Assembly: GCF_000092065.1 (NCBI RefSeq)
Contig: NC_009360.1
Coordinates: 620,001-684,000, forward strand
Source: Ostreococcus lucimarinus CCE9901
Lineage: Eukaryota > Chlorophyta > Mamiellophyceae > Mamiellales > Bathycoccaceae
DNA: 64,000 bases
Reading direction: 5' to 3'
Below the pieces are notes generated by a model. The model was not told the DNA's origin. It did not search any database and saw nothing but the letters and a program-made list of their open reading frames with translations. Every line of letters begins with the position of its first letter. Within the stretch, counting starts at the first letter, position 1. Both the position numbers and the translations under genes were made by a program. Shown in pieces: positions 9,094 to 19,110 of this stretch.

Positions 9094-10641
9094 ATGTCGA
9101 CGCCGCGCAAGCGCGCGCGCGCCGGCGACGGCGCCGGCGCGCGCGACGACGACGACGACGACGGCGACGACGACGGCGGCGGCGACGCGCGACGACCGCT
9201 CGTCGTGGACGCGCGCGACGCGACGCTGCCCGACGCGGCGCTCTGGGACGAACACGCCGAGCGCGGCGACGCCGACGCGCTGTTCGAACACGCGATCGCG
9301 CCGCTCGACGCGGCGACGTTCGCGACGTGCGTCGATAGACGCGCGGTGTGCGTCAAGCGCGGCGGACGGGCGCACTACGGGTCGTGGATGACGATGGAGG
9401 CGGTGACGCGGGCGACGCGCGACGGCGAGGCGCGGTACGGCGTGGATTTAGACGTGACGTCGTACGTCGACGGCGTGCGAAGGACGCATAATAGGAATAG
9501 CGACGCGGGACGCGAGGCCGACGACGAGGACGACGATGTCGGGGAATTGGTGGACGCGGACGCGGTGTTGACGCGGAGGTTCGGCGAGGAACGACGGTCG
9601 GTGCGGTTGTTGCATCCGCAGACGCGGTGCGACGCGACGTGGAAGATTTTAGCGACTCTGGAGCGGTATTTCGAGTGCGCGTGTGGGTGCAACGTGTACG
9701 TGACGCCGGCGAGTTCACAAGGGTTCGCGCCGCATTACGACGACATCGACGCGTTCGTGTTGCAGATCGAAGGCGCGAAGCGGTGGCGGGTGTACGAGCC
9801 GTTCGAGGACGAGACGCACCCGAGGACGAGCTCTAGGAACTTCACGCAAGAGGAGATCGCGACGCAGCGCGTGGTTTTCGACGACGTGCTCGAGGCTGGG
9901 GACTTTTTGTACCTGCCGCGCGGTTGGATTCACCAGGCGGAGTGCTCGTCGTCGACGCACAGCGTGCACGCGACGTTATCGACGAATCAATCCAACGCGC
10001 CGGCTGATGCGCTCGAAATCGCGTTGAACAACGCGCTGGCTTCCACGATCGACGGTCGCGCGGAGTTACGAAGGAGTTTCGTTTCCACGTTGAACGACGA
10101 GCGTCGTCGCGACGCCGCGTTGGAGGGACTGGGAGAAGAGTTGCGCGCGTTTGCGAGCGAGCTCCAAGGCGACTTCGGCGCGGCGCTCGTAGAGCACGCG
10201 TACGCGTCGCTCGAGGCACGGTTCATGATGCAACGGTGCCCACCGCCGGATTCACACTTGCTGCGATCGAAAGCGCGGTGCACCGGAGACGTCGCCGCGG
10301 CTGAGCTGCGGAGCGGCGCGAGAACGCGAGTGGCGTCGCAAATCGAAGGCGCGCCGTTTTCAATTTTACGAGAGAGCCCGGCGACGACGTTGTTTCATCC
10401 ATTTCAAAATCGCCGCGACGGCGCGCACGTGCGCGTGCTCGGCGTCGATAGCGCCGACGAAGACCGACTCGGTCGCGTCGTCGTGCCGAGCGACGTCGAC
10501 GACGAGCGTCTCGACGAGCTTCTGGACGCCGTGCGGTCGGGCGACGCGCTCGAAATCGCAAAAACGAACTTTCGCGAGAACAACTTTCTCGAGCTCGTGT
10601 GCGAGCTCGTTCGGTGCGGGGCGTTGGCGGCGTTAGATTAG
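9094..10641 (+). CDS. NO66: JmjC ribosomal oxygenase, NO66/RIOX type
   Basis: 2-Oxoglutarate/Fe(II) hydroxylase. NO66-type enzymes hydroxylate a histidine of ribosomal protein uL2, and histone demethylation has also been claimed. The 515-residue product has an acidic, basic-capped N-terminus (TPRKRAR), then a JmjC domain. The segment SQGFAPHYDDIDAFVLQIEG (about 209-228) carries the HxD iron ligands, and the distal His lies in HSVHATLS (about 289-296). The remaining C-terminal part fits the dimerisation and winged-helix regions of RIOX proteins. The longer open frame begins upstream, but that portion is antisense to the small minus-strand gene; the first convincing ATG is at 9094. Nucleolar or nuclear location is inferred. 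Confidence 0.92.
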   Translation: MSTPRKRARAGDGAGARDDDDDDGDDDGGGDARRPLVVDARDATLPDAALWDEHAERGDADALFEHAIAPLDAATFATCVDRRAVCVKRGGRAHYGSWMTMEAVTRATRDGEARYGVDLDVTSYVDGVRRTHNRNSDAGREADDEDDDVGELVDADAVLTRRFGEERRSVRLLHPQTRCDATWKILATLERYFECACGCNVYVTPASSQGFAPHYDDIDAFVLQIEGAKRWRVYEPFEDETHPRTSSRNFTQEEIATQRVVFDDVLEAGDFLYLPRGWIHQAECSSSTHSVHATLSTNQSNAPADALEIALNNALASTIDGRAELRRSFVSTLNDERRRDAALEGLGEELRAFASELQGDFGAALVEHAYASLEARFMMQRCPPPDSHLLRSKARCTGDVAAAELRSGARTRVASQIEGAPFSILRESPATTLFHPFQNRRDGAHVRVLGVDSADEDRLGRVVVPSDVDDERLDELLDAVRSGDALEIAKTNFRENNFLELVCELVRCGALAALD

Positions 10642-10751
10642 ATGAGTCGGAAATCGGGTATGAGAATAGCTTAGGTGAACTAAATAATATGATGTACAGT
10701 AATGATGGGCTAAAAAGCATATCCGATCGCATGACGTAACGGGTGATGAGC

Positions 10752-10755
10752 AAAA
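10752..10755 (-). terminator. Pol III T-run terminator for tRNA-Leu
   Basis: Four T residues on the minus strand, 18 bases beyond the tRNA 3' end. A T4 run is a minimal RNA polymerase III terminator. Confidence 0.5.
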
Positions 10756-10773
10756 GTTAACAGTGAGGGATGA

Positions 10774-10949
10774 TGACTCCGGTGGGGTTCGAACCCACGC
10801 CCTTTCGGACCAGAATGTTACGTTGCGATTGTTCTCGCATGGTACGAAAGCGGGCGCGCGCGCGACTCGCGTCGCGCGCGTTGTTTTTCCCGTAGTTCCT
10901 CCTCGTGTTCTCCTTAATCTGGCGCCTTAGACCACTCGGCCACAGAGTC
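10774..10949 (-). tRNA. tRNA-Leu (anticodon AAG) with 96-nt intron
   Basis: Minus strand, exons 10912-10949 and 10774-10815. The acceptor stem GACTCTG pairs with CGGAGTC (one G-U) with discriminator A. The D stem is GCC/GGC, the anticodon stem CCAGA/TCTGG with loop TTAAGGT, which gives anticodon AAG. The 11-nt variable arm TCCGAAAGGGC is type II, and the T arm is GTGGGTTCGAACCCCAC. The arm sequences match plant tRNA-Leu(AAG) closely. The intron (10816-10911) sits at the canonical 37/38 position, has a GC-rich core, and is long for a tRNA intron. The mature length is 80 nt. No CCA is encoded, as expected for a nuclear gene. Confidence 0.93.
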
Positions 10950-10958
10950 CACAGAGTC
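10941..10958. repeat. 9-bp tandem duplication at the tRNA 5' boundary
   Basis: CACAGAGTC is present twice in direct tandem (10941-10949 and 10950-10958). The first copy is the first nine bases of the tRNA on the minus strand; the second lies just upstream of the tRNA 5' end. Confidence 0.85.
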
Positions 10959-11628
10959 CTCATAATACGATACTCATCAACGATAAATTCCGCCCACCGA
11001 CCCGCGCGCGCACGCGTGCGCAAAGTTACGGGTTTCTCGATCGCGCGCGGCGCGCACATACCCGTGAGAGCCACTTCACACCGTGATTTAGGTGCGTCAT
11101 CGCGCGCCCCCCCCGAAAAAAAACAAAAAAAACGCTGGCGCGTGAATCTTCGCGAATCGAATCTATCGCGCGCGACCCCCCCTGTCGTTGAGTCGCGACT
11201 CGCGGAACGCCACCGCACTTTTTCCCCGCGTCCGCGTCAGCGCTTCGCCCGACGGCGACGGCACTCCCCCGCACGCGCGACCGACGTCGCCGCGACCGAC
11301 CCACGGCGTCCACGCGGTCGCGACGCGCGCGTCGAATCCATCCCAGACAGAGTTCCGCGCCGAGCGCGAACGAGGTGCGCGCGGTCGAGCGACGACGCGA
11401 GCGGACGATCGCGGGGACGACCGCCGCGCCATCTTATAAGATGGGGGAATCCAGATCTCGCGGGGACGGACGGACGATTCGTTCGTTCGTTCGTTCGTTC
11501 GCGGTTCGCGGTTCGCGGTTCGCGATGGATCGCGATGGATCGCGACGCGTTTCGCGCATCGCGCGTACTGACCGCGTCTCCGTCGTCACGCAGAAGAAAG
11601 CCCTCCGACCGATCGCTCGAGATTCGGA
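10959..11628 (+). promoter_or_regulatory. Intergenic/5' region of eEF3 with TATA-like palindrome and short tandem repeats
   Basis: No convincing gene here, although frames stay open because of GC bias. ATCTTATAAGAT at 11431-11442 is a perfect 12-bp palindrome with a TATAA core, about 190 bp before the eEF3 start. It is followed by (GTTC)n at 11477-11500, three GCGGTTC units at 11501-11522 and two GCGATGGATC units at 11522-11542. The repeats include out-of-frame ATGs (11525 and 11535), which would be uATGs if transcribed. Promoter function is inferred. Confidence 0.45.
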
Positions 11629-14600
11629 ATGACTTTTAAAGACGCCGCCTCGGCCGTCGCGACGCTCGGAAATTCCGATGACGAAGCGACGAAGATTTCG
11701 GTGATAAACGCCATCGGTGCCGCGATGACGTCCTCGGCTGATGTTTCGGCGCACGCGGAGATCACGCTGAGCGAACCGCTCGTCGCGGCGCTCCTCGCCG
11801 CGTCGGCGGACAAAAAGTCGAGCGACGTGTGCGCCGCCGCCTCGGCGACGCTTCAAACGTTGGCGACGAAAGCGCACGATTTCGTCGTCGGCGCCGCGAT
11901 CATTCCGGCGACTCTCGCCGCGCTCGATCCGAAGGAGCGCTGGCAGACGCAAGTCGCCGCCGCCGAAGTGTTGTCCAAGCTCTCCGACTGCGCGCCGCAA
12001 GCCGTCGCGTCGAACATGATCTCCATCTTGCCCGTCGTCACGTCCATGGTGAACGACGCCAAGAAGGAGGTCGCGGATGCGACCAGAAAGGCTCTCGAGC
12101 GTCTGTGCCACACCATCGACAACCGCGACGTCGAACCGTTCATTTCGGCGATGGTTGAGGCGACGATTGATCACGAGAAAACCGACGAGTGCGTGCAAAA
12201 GCTCGCGTCGACGACCTTCGTGCAAACCGTCACGGCGGCGCCGTTGGCGTTGATCTCGCCGATTCTCCTCTTGGGGTTCCGCGCCAGGACGACCGCGACC
12301 AAGCGCATGTCCGCCGTCATCGTGAACAACATGTCCAAGCTCGTGGAGGATCCCGAGGACGCGGCGCCCTTCTTGCCCAACCTCTTGCCCGCGGTGTCCA
12401 AGGCGTCGGACCAAATCTCCGATCCCGAGGCGCGCACGGTGTGTGGCAAGGCTTGTGAGCAGTTGCAATCGATCGAGGACCGATTGAAGGACGCGTCTTT
12501 CAAGTCCAAGCGAGCCGTCTTCGACGTCGTCAAGGGCGAGGTGGACAAGCACCTCGGCGCCAAGTTCGACGCTTCGTTGTCCACGTATTACACCACCATC
12601 GCCTGCGCGTTGGTGAACGCGAAGTGCCATGACTACGATTACGAGGAAGCGTTCAAGTCGTTCGACGCCGTCAAGGAAGTTCGCGCGCTTCACGAAGCCT
12701 TGGACAAGATTTACGGCGACGTCGAAGTCGACGACGACGACGACGACACCGCCGACGTCTTGGCCGATTGTCAGTTCACCTTGGCGTACGGTTCAAAGGT
12801 TTTGTTGCACAACACCAAGTTGAAGCTCAGGCGTGGCCACAAGTACGCCCTTCTCGGCGGTAACGACAGCGGTAAGTCGTCGCTCATGCGCGCCATCGCC
12901 AACGAACAAGTTGAAGGCTTCCCGCCCGCCACCGAGCTTCGCACCGTCTTCGTCGAAGCCGACATCATCGGCGAGCTTTCCGATTTGCCGTGCGTGGATT
13001 ACATTCTGGCCGATCCGCGCATCAAGGCGGCGGGCATTTCCGAACAGACGGTGGAGAAGATGCTTCTCAACGTCGGCTTCGGTGAGATGCAAAACGGCGC
13101 GCGCAACTTGGTCACCTTCCTTTCGGGCGGCTGGCGCATGAAACTCGCGCTCGCGCGCGCGATGTGCTTGAACGCGGATATTTTGCTCATGGACGAACCC
13201 ACGAACCACTTGGACGTGATGAACGTGAAGTGGGTCGAAGAGTACTTGAAGTCTCTCACCGACGTCACCGCGATTTTGGTTTCGCACGACACCGGCTTTG
13301 TCGACCGCGTGTGCAACAACATCATCTCCATCGAAAACTTGAAGTTGAAGCAGTTCCGAGGTAACTTGACCGAGTTTGTCGAGAAAAATCCCAAGGCGAA
13401 GTCCTTCTTTGAGCTCAAGAGCTCGACCGGTTTCGTCATGCGCTTCCCACAACCGGGTTACATCGACGGCGTCAAGTCCAAGGGCAAGCCGCTGATGAAG
13501 ATGGCGCACTGCACGTACACTTACCCGGTGAACAACGCGCCAACCGTGAAAGATGTCACCGTGCAAGTCTCTCTCGCCTCGCGAGTCGCGTGCGTCGGGC
13601 CGAACGGTGTTGGCAAGTCGACGATGATTAAGCTTCTCACCGGAGAAATCGTCCCGCAAGAGGGCACGGTTTGGAAGCATCCGAACGCGCGCGTGGCGTA
13701 CGTCGCCCAGCACGCGTTCCACCACATCGAGCAGCACTTGGACAAGACGCCGAATGAGTACATTCGCTGGCGTTACCAGCACGGCGACGACAAGGAAGCT
13801 TTGGTCAAGGACACGATGACGCTCACGGATGAAGAGCGCGAGCGCTGCAAGCAGCCGATCATGATTGACCTCGGAAACGATGAGAAGGGCAACCCGATCA
13901 AGCTCAAGATGGCCATCGAAAAACTCACCGGCGGTCGCAAGCAAGTGAAGAAGGAGTACGAGTACGAAGTGCAATTCGTCGGTCGTGATTACAACTCGAA
14001 CCGCTACTTGCAAGCGTCCAAGCTCGCGAAGTGGGGCTTCGAAAAGCACATGAAAATTGTGGACGAAAAGGTCGCCGCTCGCGCGGGCGCCATGCACACT
14101 CCGTTAACGACGGCGAACGTCGAGAAGCACCTCGAAGACGTCGGCTTGGACAAGGAGTTTGGCACCCACACTCGCATGGGTGCGCTTTCCGGCGGGCAAA
14201 AGGTCAAGGTCGTCATCGCGGCGTCCATGTGGAACTGCCCGCACATCGTCATTCTCGACGAACCGACCAACTACTTGGATCGCGATTCCCTCGGCGCGCT
14301 CGCGGGTGCGATTCAAGTCTACGAAGGCGGTGTCGTCATGATTACGCACAACAACGAGTTCTGCTCTGCGCTTTGCCCGGAGACTTGGCTCATGGAGAAG
14401 GCGGACGACGGCATCGCGCGATGCAACTGCAAGGGCGACGCGGAATGGATGGCCAAGGCTGCCAAGAAGGACGTCACCGCCGCCGCCGCGCTCGAAGAGT
14501 TCACCGACGCTTTGGGCAACGTCGTCGAAGTCAAGAAAAAGGTTGACAAGAACAGCAAGGAGGCGAAGAAAAAGGCCAAGCTCAAGGCGAAGCGTCGCGC

Positions 14601-14667
14601 GCGCGGCGAAGAAGTGAGCGACAGCGAAGACGGCGAATGGGAAGGCTTTGGCGAAGGCGAGGATTAA
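11629..14667 (+). CDS. EEF3: Translation elongation factor 3 (eEF3, ABC-F ATPase)
   Basis: Cytosolic ribosome-bound ATPase that in fungi releases deacylated tRNA from the E site during elongation. The 1012-residue length is close to yeast eEF3. Order: HEAT repeats (about 1-330); ABC1 with Walker A GGNDSGKSS (about 409), signature LSGGW (about 500) and DEPTNHLD (about 521); ABC2 with GPNGVGKST (about 657), LSGGQKVKV (about 853) and DEPTNYLD (about 877). Between Walker A2 and the second signature lies the eEF3-specific chromodomain insertion (YEYEVQFVGRDYNSNRYL region, about 768-820). The C-terminal tail is Lys-rich then acidic. Codons are strongly biased to C-ending forms, unlike many neighbours, which fits very high expression. 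Identification is secure; presence in a green lineage is notable. Confidence 0.96.
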   Translation: MTFKDAASAVATLGNSDDEATKISVINAIGAAMTSSADVSAHAEITLSEPLVAALLAASADKKSSDVCAAASATLQTLATKAHDFVVGAAIIPATLAALDPKERWQTQVAAAEVLSKLSDCAPQAVASNMISILPVVTSMVNDAKKEVADATRKALERLCHTIDNRDVEPFISAMVEATIDHEKTDECVQKLASTTFVQTVTAAPLALISPILLLGFRARTTATKRMSAVIVNNMSKLVEDPEDAAPFLPNLLPAVSKASDQISDPEARTVCGKACEQLQSIEDRLKDASFKSKRAVFDVVKGEVDKHLGAKFDASLSTYYTTIACALVNAKCHDYDYEEAFKSFDAVKEVRALHEALDKIYGDVEVDDDDDDTADVLADCQFTLAYGSKVLLHNTKLKLRRGHKYALLGGNDSGKSSLMRAIANEQVEGFPPATELRTVFVEADIIGELSDLPCVDYILADPRIKAAGISEQTVEKMLLNVGFGEMQNGARNLVTFLSGGWRMKLALARAMCLNADILLMDEPTNHLDVMNVKWVEEYLKSLTDVTAILVSHDTGFVDRVCNNIISIENLKLKQFRGNLTEFVEKNPKAKSFFELKSSTGFVMRFPQPGYIDGVKSKGKPLMKMAHCTYTYPVNNAPTVKDVTVQVSLASRVACVGPNGVGKSTMIKLLTGEIVPQEGTVWKHPNARVAYVAQHAFHHIEQHLDKTPNEYIRWRYQHGDDKEALVKDTMTLTDEERERCKQPIMIDLGNDEKGNPIKLKMAIEKLTGGRKQVKKEYEYEVQFVGRDYNSNRYLQASKLAKWGFEKHMKIVDEKVAARAGAMHTPLTTANVEKHLEDVGLDKEFGTHTRMGALSGGQKVKVVIAASMWNCPHIVILDEPTNYLDRDSLGALAGAIQVYEGGVVMITHNNEFCSALCPETWLMEKADDGIARCNCKGDAEWMAKAAKKDVTAAAALEEFTDALGNVVEVKKKVDKNSKEAKKKAKLKAKRRARGEEVSDSEDGEWEGFGEGED

Positions 14668-14785
14668 TCGTCGCGTCAATCATCTCTACCGATCGCACAG
14701 AGAATCAATACCTCGCCACACGTCGACCGCGCGGCGGCTTCTCCTTTACCGCGCCCCGCGCTCTTCGGTCGCACCTGAATAATCT

Positions 14786-14790
14786 TTACA
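14786..14790 (-). terminator. UGUAA poly(A) signal, CHD1
   Basis: TGTAA on the minus strand, 117 bp beyond the CHD1 stop; matches the green-algal poly(A) signal. Confidence 0.4.
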
Positions 14791-14814
14791 CCGTTACCAA
14801 CACACCCACCCGAA

Positions 14815-14819
14815 TGTAA
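14815..14819 (+). terminator. UGUAA poly(A) signal, eEF3
   Basis: TGTAA about 148 bp after the eEF3 stop, with a second copy at 14848-14852. UGUAA is the canonical poly(A) signal of Chlamydomonas and relatives. Confidence 0.5.
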
Positions 14820-14906
14820 TACGCCCGCGCGCGAGGACGGGACTCGTTGTAATTACGCACACGTATCATACACAGTTATTAACCAATCTTTTATAAAATG
14901 TATCTG

Positions 14907-17900
14907 CTACGTCGATCGAGGCGCGGGAGCGGTGAAAAAGGCGTGCAGCGACGCCTGTTGTCTGTTGACTTGTTTCAGCGGACTGCGCTTTCGAGGCGTT
15001 GACGTCTTCGATTTCGGGCTAGTCGAGCGTCGACGTTGCGCTTGCTTTGTCTGCCACATTCGGAGCGCCTCCATGTCGCGCTTCAGGCGCGCCTCGGTTG
15101 CGGCTTTCTTTTGTGCGGCGAGAATTTCAGCCTTGGACGGTTTCTTCGGCGGGCGCAGAAGAGCTTGTAACAATCGCGCGAGACGCGTTTTGAGCGTCGA
15201 CAATGGCGGCCAATCCACCACCTCGCGGTACTCGCCGTCGTCGTACACGCCGGTTCTCGCGGCGAATCGTAACGATCGATCGTTACGCACGCACTCGAGC
15301 TGCTTCTCGAGCGCCGGCGTGTACCCCGGCGTGTAGCCGTAGCGTAAAGAACCGCGAAGAAGATCGGCGTCATCCTCCGTCGTCCACCACGACGCTGGGA
15401 CGGTCGCTTTGTGCCCGAGAGTTGGAACATTAAACTCCGCCTTTTCCTTTGGCAACCCAGTCTTCAAGGCCGTTTGCGCCGAATCCGCGCCCTCGACGTC
15501 GATCAGTTCTTCGTCTACTTGCACGAGTTTCGCCAGCGCCGCGCGCTGTCGCATCAGTTTGGCGCGGCGCGGCATGGCGCGGAGCATCTTCGTCCACAAC
15601 ACGCGACTCACGAGCGCGTTGGTCGCTCGTTCGGGAACGACGACTCGCTCCAAAGCCGAAAACACGGCGGCTTTCGTCTCCTCGGTATCTTCGCCCTCGT
15701 CGCCATCTTTGTCATCATCCTTGTCGCCATCATCGTCCTTGTCGCCGTCTTGCACATCACTCGCGCGCGTTTGTACCGTCGAAACGCCGTCGCTCGTCGA
15801 CTTCCCTCGAGCGGCTTCGATGGCGGCGAACATGGCCAGAATCGCGTTCGCTACCTCCATCTTCTGCTCGAACGGCTTGTCCACGTCCAGGGTCCCATAC
15901 GTGACGGCGCGAAAAACGTTCCCATCTGGTGCGCCGAAAGCGACGACAGCATCGATAGTTTGCTCAACTTCGTACGTCAACCAGTTTAGCTTCGCTTCCT
16001 CTCTCGCGCGCTCCTTCTCCGCCGCGCGCTCCTTTCGGCGCGCCTCACGATCTTCGTGTCTGAGCTTCTTGTCCTCCTCGCGCTGACGCTTGGATTCGGC
16101 TCGGCGCTGGTTGTACGTCTCGCGCGACGACTTTCGACCGTGAGGAGGCGCTTCGGCGTTTTGTATGAGCGCAACACTTTCTTTGTAGTTGACCTTGCGC
16201 CGCTTGCGCGGACCTTCGACGGCGAAACGCTTGTCCACGACTTGCTCAGCCGCCTTGTCTTTCGCCGCTTGAATCGCGGTGCTCCCGAACGCCTCGGCCC
16301 AGAACGTTTCGTCATCTACGTCATCACCTGCCTCAGCGCCGAATGTGGCCACGGAGAACGAGTTACCGACGCGCGGACCAACCTCTCGGTGCTCGGCGCG
16401 ACGCGCGAGAATCTCGTCGATGTCCTCCGCCTCGAACGCGTTCGCCTCTTCACCTGAACCGTCCTTCAGGGCACCGTGAACACCGAATTTGAGCAACTCG
16501 TTTATTCTCTGCGCTTGTTCTTTAGCCGTCTTCTTAGATTGACGCCCCTCGCCACCGCCGTACTCATCGTCGCCGCCGCCGCCCAGGATCGCCTCGTCAA
16601 GACCGTACTTTCTCGAAGCCGTCTCAAACAACGACTGCTCGTACGTGTCCTTGGTGATGAACCGATACACCTTCACTTCTTTGGTTTGACCGATACGATG
16701 ACAGCGCGCCATAGCTTGCAAGTCATTCTGCGGATTCCAATCAGAATCGAAGATGATGGCGGTATCCGCGGACGTGAGCGTGATGCCCATGCCGCCCGCC
16801 CGAGTCGAGAGCAAGTACGCGAATCCCGCGCCCGGAGTGTTGAATCGATCGATGCCCGCCTGGCGATTTTCCGCGGACGTGTTACCATCTAAACGTTCGG
16901 TTTCATGACCGGATGCGTTCATGAAATCCTGAATAAGGTCGAGAACCATGGTGAATTGCGAGAAAATCAACACCTTGTGTCCGTCGCGTTTGAGCTTGGC
17001 CAGAAGCTTGGCGAGCAAGCCCATCTTCCCGCTTCCCTCGACGAGCAACTGCAGCGCGTTGGGCGGTTGATCACCCTTTTCCGCACACGCCGCCAACCGT
17101 TTATTCGTGTAGTCTTCTTCCAACCCGTCGCACAAGAATGGATGATTGCACACCTTGCGAAGCTCCATGGACAAGTTGCGAAGCTGCGGGACGCTCTTCA
17201 CCTTGGATCCTTCCAACAAGACGTGAATTTGGTTCTCATACAGTGCGCGGTAGTACCCTCGCTGCTGCGCCGTGAGCTCTACCCAGACCACAACTTCTTC
17301 CTTCGCCGGGATCTTTTCCACATCCTCCTTCATTCGTCGCAACATGCGAGGCTTCAAAAGTTCGCGCAGACGCATGACTTGCTCGGCGTCGACGTCGCCG
17401 GATTCGTCACAAAACTCGTCTTGGAAATCCTCCCACGAATGAAACTGTCGAGGATCTAGAATGTGCAGCATGCCGTAGAGTTCTTTAATATTATTCTGGA
17501 TCGGCGTTCCGGTGAGTAAAAGCAACCAATCATATCGAAGCGCGGTCACCGACAGCGTCGTCTGCGAGTTGACGTCTTTGAGTTTGTGCGCCTCGTCGAC
17601 GACGCACATCGCCCAAGAAAACTGCTCGAACAATTCCGTGTTCCGACGCACGTTCTCAAAACTCACCAACATGACGTCAAACTTCACCCTTCGCGTCCCC
17701 GGTATGAAGAACTCGTGCTCGGCGCACATCTCGCGATCCGCCGCCGAGCCGTCGTACACGACGGCGTTCATGTCGGTCCACTTTTCCATTTCGCGCTTCC
17801 AGTGTCCGAGCGTGGTGAGCGGGGCCACGACGCACACGGGTTGTCGTCGACGGATGAGGTTCTTGCGCACGTACTCAATCACCGAGATACACTGCGCCGT

Positions 17901-18677
17901 CTTTCCCAAACCCATCTCGTCGCCCAAAATGACGTTGCGTCCGCGGCAATAATTATTCACCATCCACTCGAAGCTCGTCACTTGGTACTCGCGCAGCGCC
18001 ATGTTGTTCTGAAACTCCGGTGGCACCGGCTTGCCGTGTGGCATTTCCGTGCGTTCGAAAAATTCTGGCTTGGAAAATCGCCAATACCGCGCCACCTGCG
18101 CCTCGTCCACCGGAGTCGCTAAACTTTCGCTCGCTTCCCACGTCGCCGCCGCGTACCCGAGCCCGCACCACTTGACCAAATACTCCACCGAACCCTCCGA
18201 TTCGCCGTCTCTGTGCGCGATGACGCGATCGATGACGTCATACATCGCCGGATACGGCGCGTCCTGCGCCTCGACGCCGTGATGCTTGCGCAGAAACGTC
18301 TTCAGCTTGTGCGGCGCCTCCCGCTGGAGCGTCTCCTCGATTTCCCACGAGCATCGTCTATGGCTCACGCCTTCCCACTTCACGCAAAATTCCAACGTCG
18401 ACGTCACCGTTCCATCTCCGTCTTTCATCGCGCGACAGTACACTATTTTTTCCACCACGTCCCGATCGATCTCGTCGTCGTCTTCACCGCCCGCGTCCGC
18501 GTCGTCGTCCTCGCTCGCGCTCGTCATCAATTCGTCGTCGTCGTCCGAGTCCACCTCCTTGAACGCGCCGCGCGCCGCGCGCGCCGTCGCCCGTCGCGGT
18601 CGTCCTCGGACGTCCTCCGCGACGTCATCGCCATCGAGCGACGATAACGATTCGTCCGACGTTTCGCTCGCATCGCT

Positions 18678-18721
<44 letters not shown>

Positions 18722-18887
18722 TCGGTTCCGACGCGCTCGACCGCGCGTCATCGTCTGCGTCTTCGTCGTCGCTCGTCCACGTCTTCGCGCGCGCTGAACC
18801 GTCGACACGACGACGGACGGCAGCGGCATCGCGTTCATCGATCGCGTCGCGCGCGTCGTACGCGAACGCCTCGAACGGCGGATTCAT
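14907..18887 (-). CDS. CHD1: CHD1-type chromodomain helicase, with C-terminal PIP-box motif
   Basis: SNF2-family nucleosome remodeler of 1326 residues. Order: acidic N-terminus with Asp/Ser runs (about 45-140); two tandem chromodomains (about 147-210 and 215-275, the second with YLVKWCGLGYAAATWE); ATPase lobe 1 with Walker A DEMGLGKTAQ (about 322) and DEAH box VVDEAHKLKD (about 425); lobe 2 with LSTRAGGMGITL (about 690); a basic helical region (about 900-960); a WW-containing DNA-binding region (about 1150-1230); and a Lys/Arg-rich tail. The double chromodomain and absence of PHD fingers fit CHD1 rather than Mi-2. The last residues include QASLHAFF, a textbook PCNA-interacting box. The open frame extends to 19367, and ATGs at 18947 and 18887 are the realistic starts. 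It is divergent from the transporter gene. Confidence 0.93.
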
Positions 18888-19110
18888 GCGTCGTCGTGTG
18901 CGACGCGACGCGAATCGAATTTGAAATCGCGTCTGAGAGTCGGACATTCGGCGCGTGTACAAACGTATGTACAAACAGTGAAGACATATATACCACGAAT
19001 GTACACCAGTGTACGTATTGTGTGTACACGCACGCCCATATCGCGCGCGCGCGCGAACCGTCGTTTCGCGCGCGTCGACGTCGCGAGGCGACGGCACTCG
19101 CCGTCGCGCG
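18888..19110. promoter_or_regulatory. Bidirectional promoter region, CHD1 / amino-acid transporter
   Basis: A relatively AT-rich patch between divergent starts. It holds several TGTACA/GTGTAC palindromic words (around 18955-19028), a TATATA stretch at 18985-18992, and a minus-strand copy of the ACTGTTT..CATACG element. Promoter function is inferred from position and composition. Confidence 0.5.
18964..18979 (-). promoter_or_regulatory. Recurring upstream element ACTGTTT..CATACG (copy upstream of CHD1)
   Basis: The minus strand reads ACTGTTTGTACATACG, 77-92 bp upstream of the CHD1 ATG at 18887. It matches the element seen upstream of PRPF3, malic enzyme and LepA at most positions. Confidence 0.45.

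Noticed and set aside
10642-10770. C/D-box snoRNA between the JmjC gene and tRNA
   Set aside because: TGATGA-like words are present but no matching CTGA D box or terminal stem at suitable spacing.
10905-11639. 244-residue plus frame upstream of eEF3
   Set aside because: It starts inside the tRNA and runs through repeats and promoter sequence; GC bias alone keeps it open.
18679-18720. CGT microsatellite as a separate mobile or structural element
   Set aside because: It is a trinucleotide run encoding Asp in the acidic CHD1 N-terminus, a common coding feature in this DNA.
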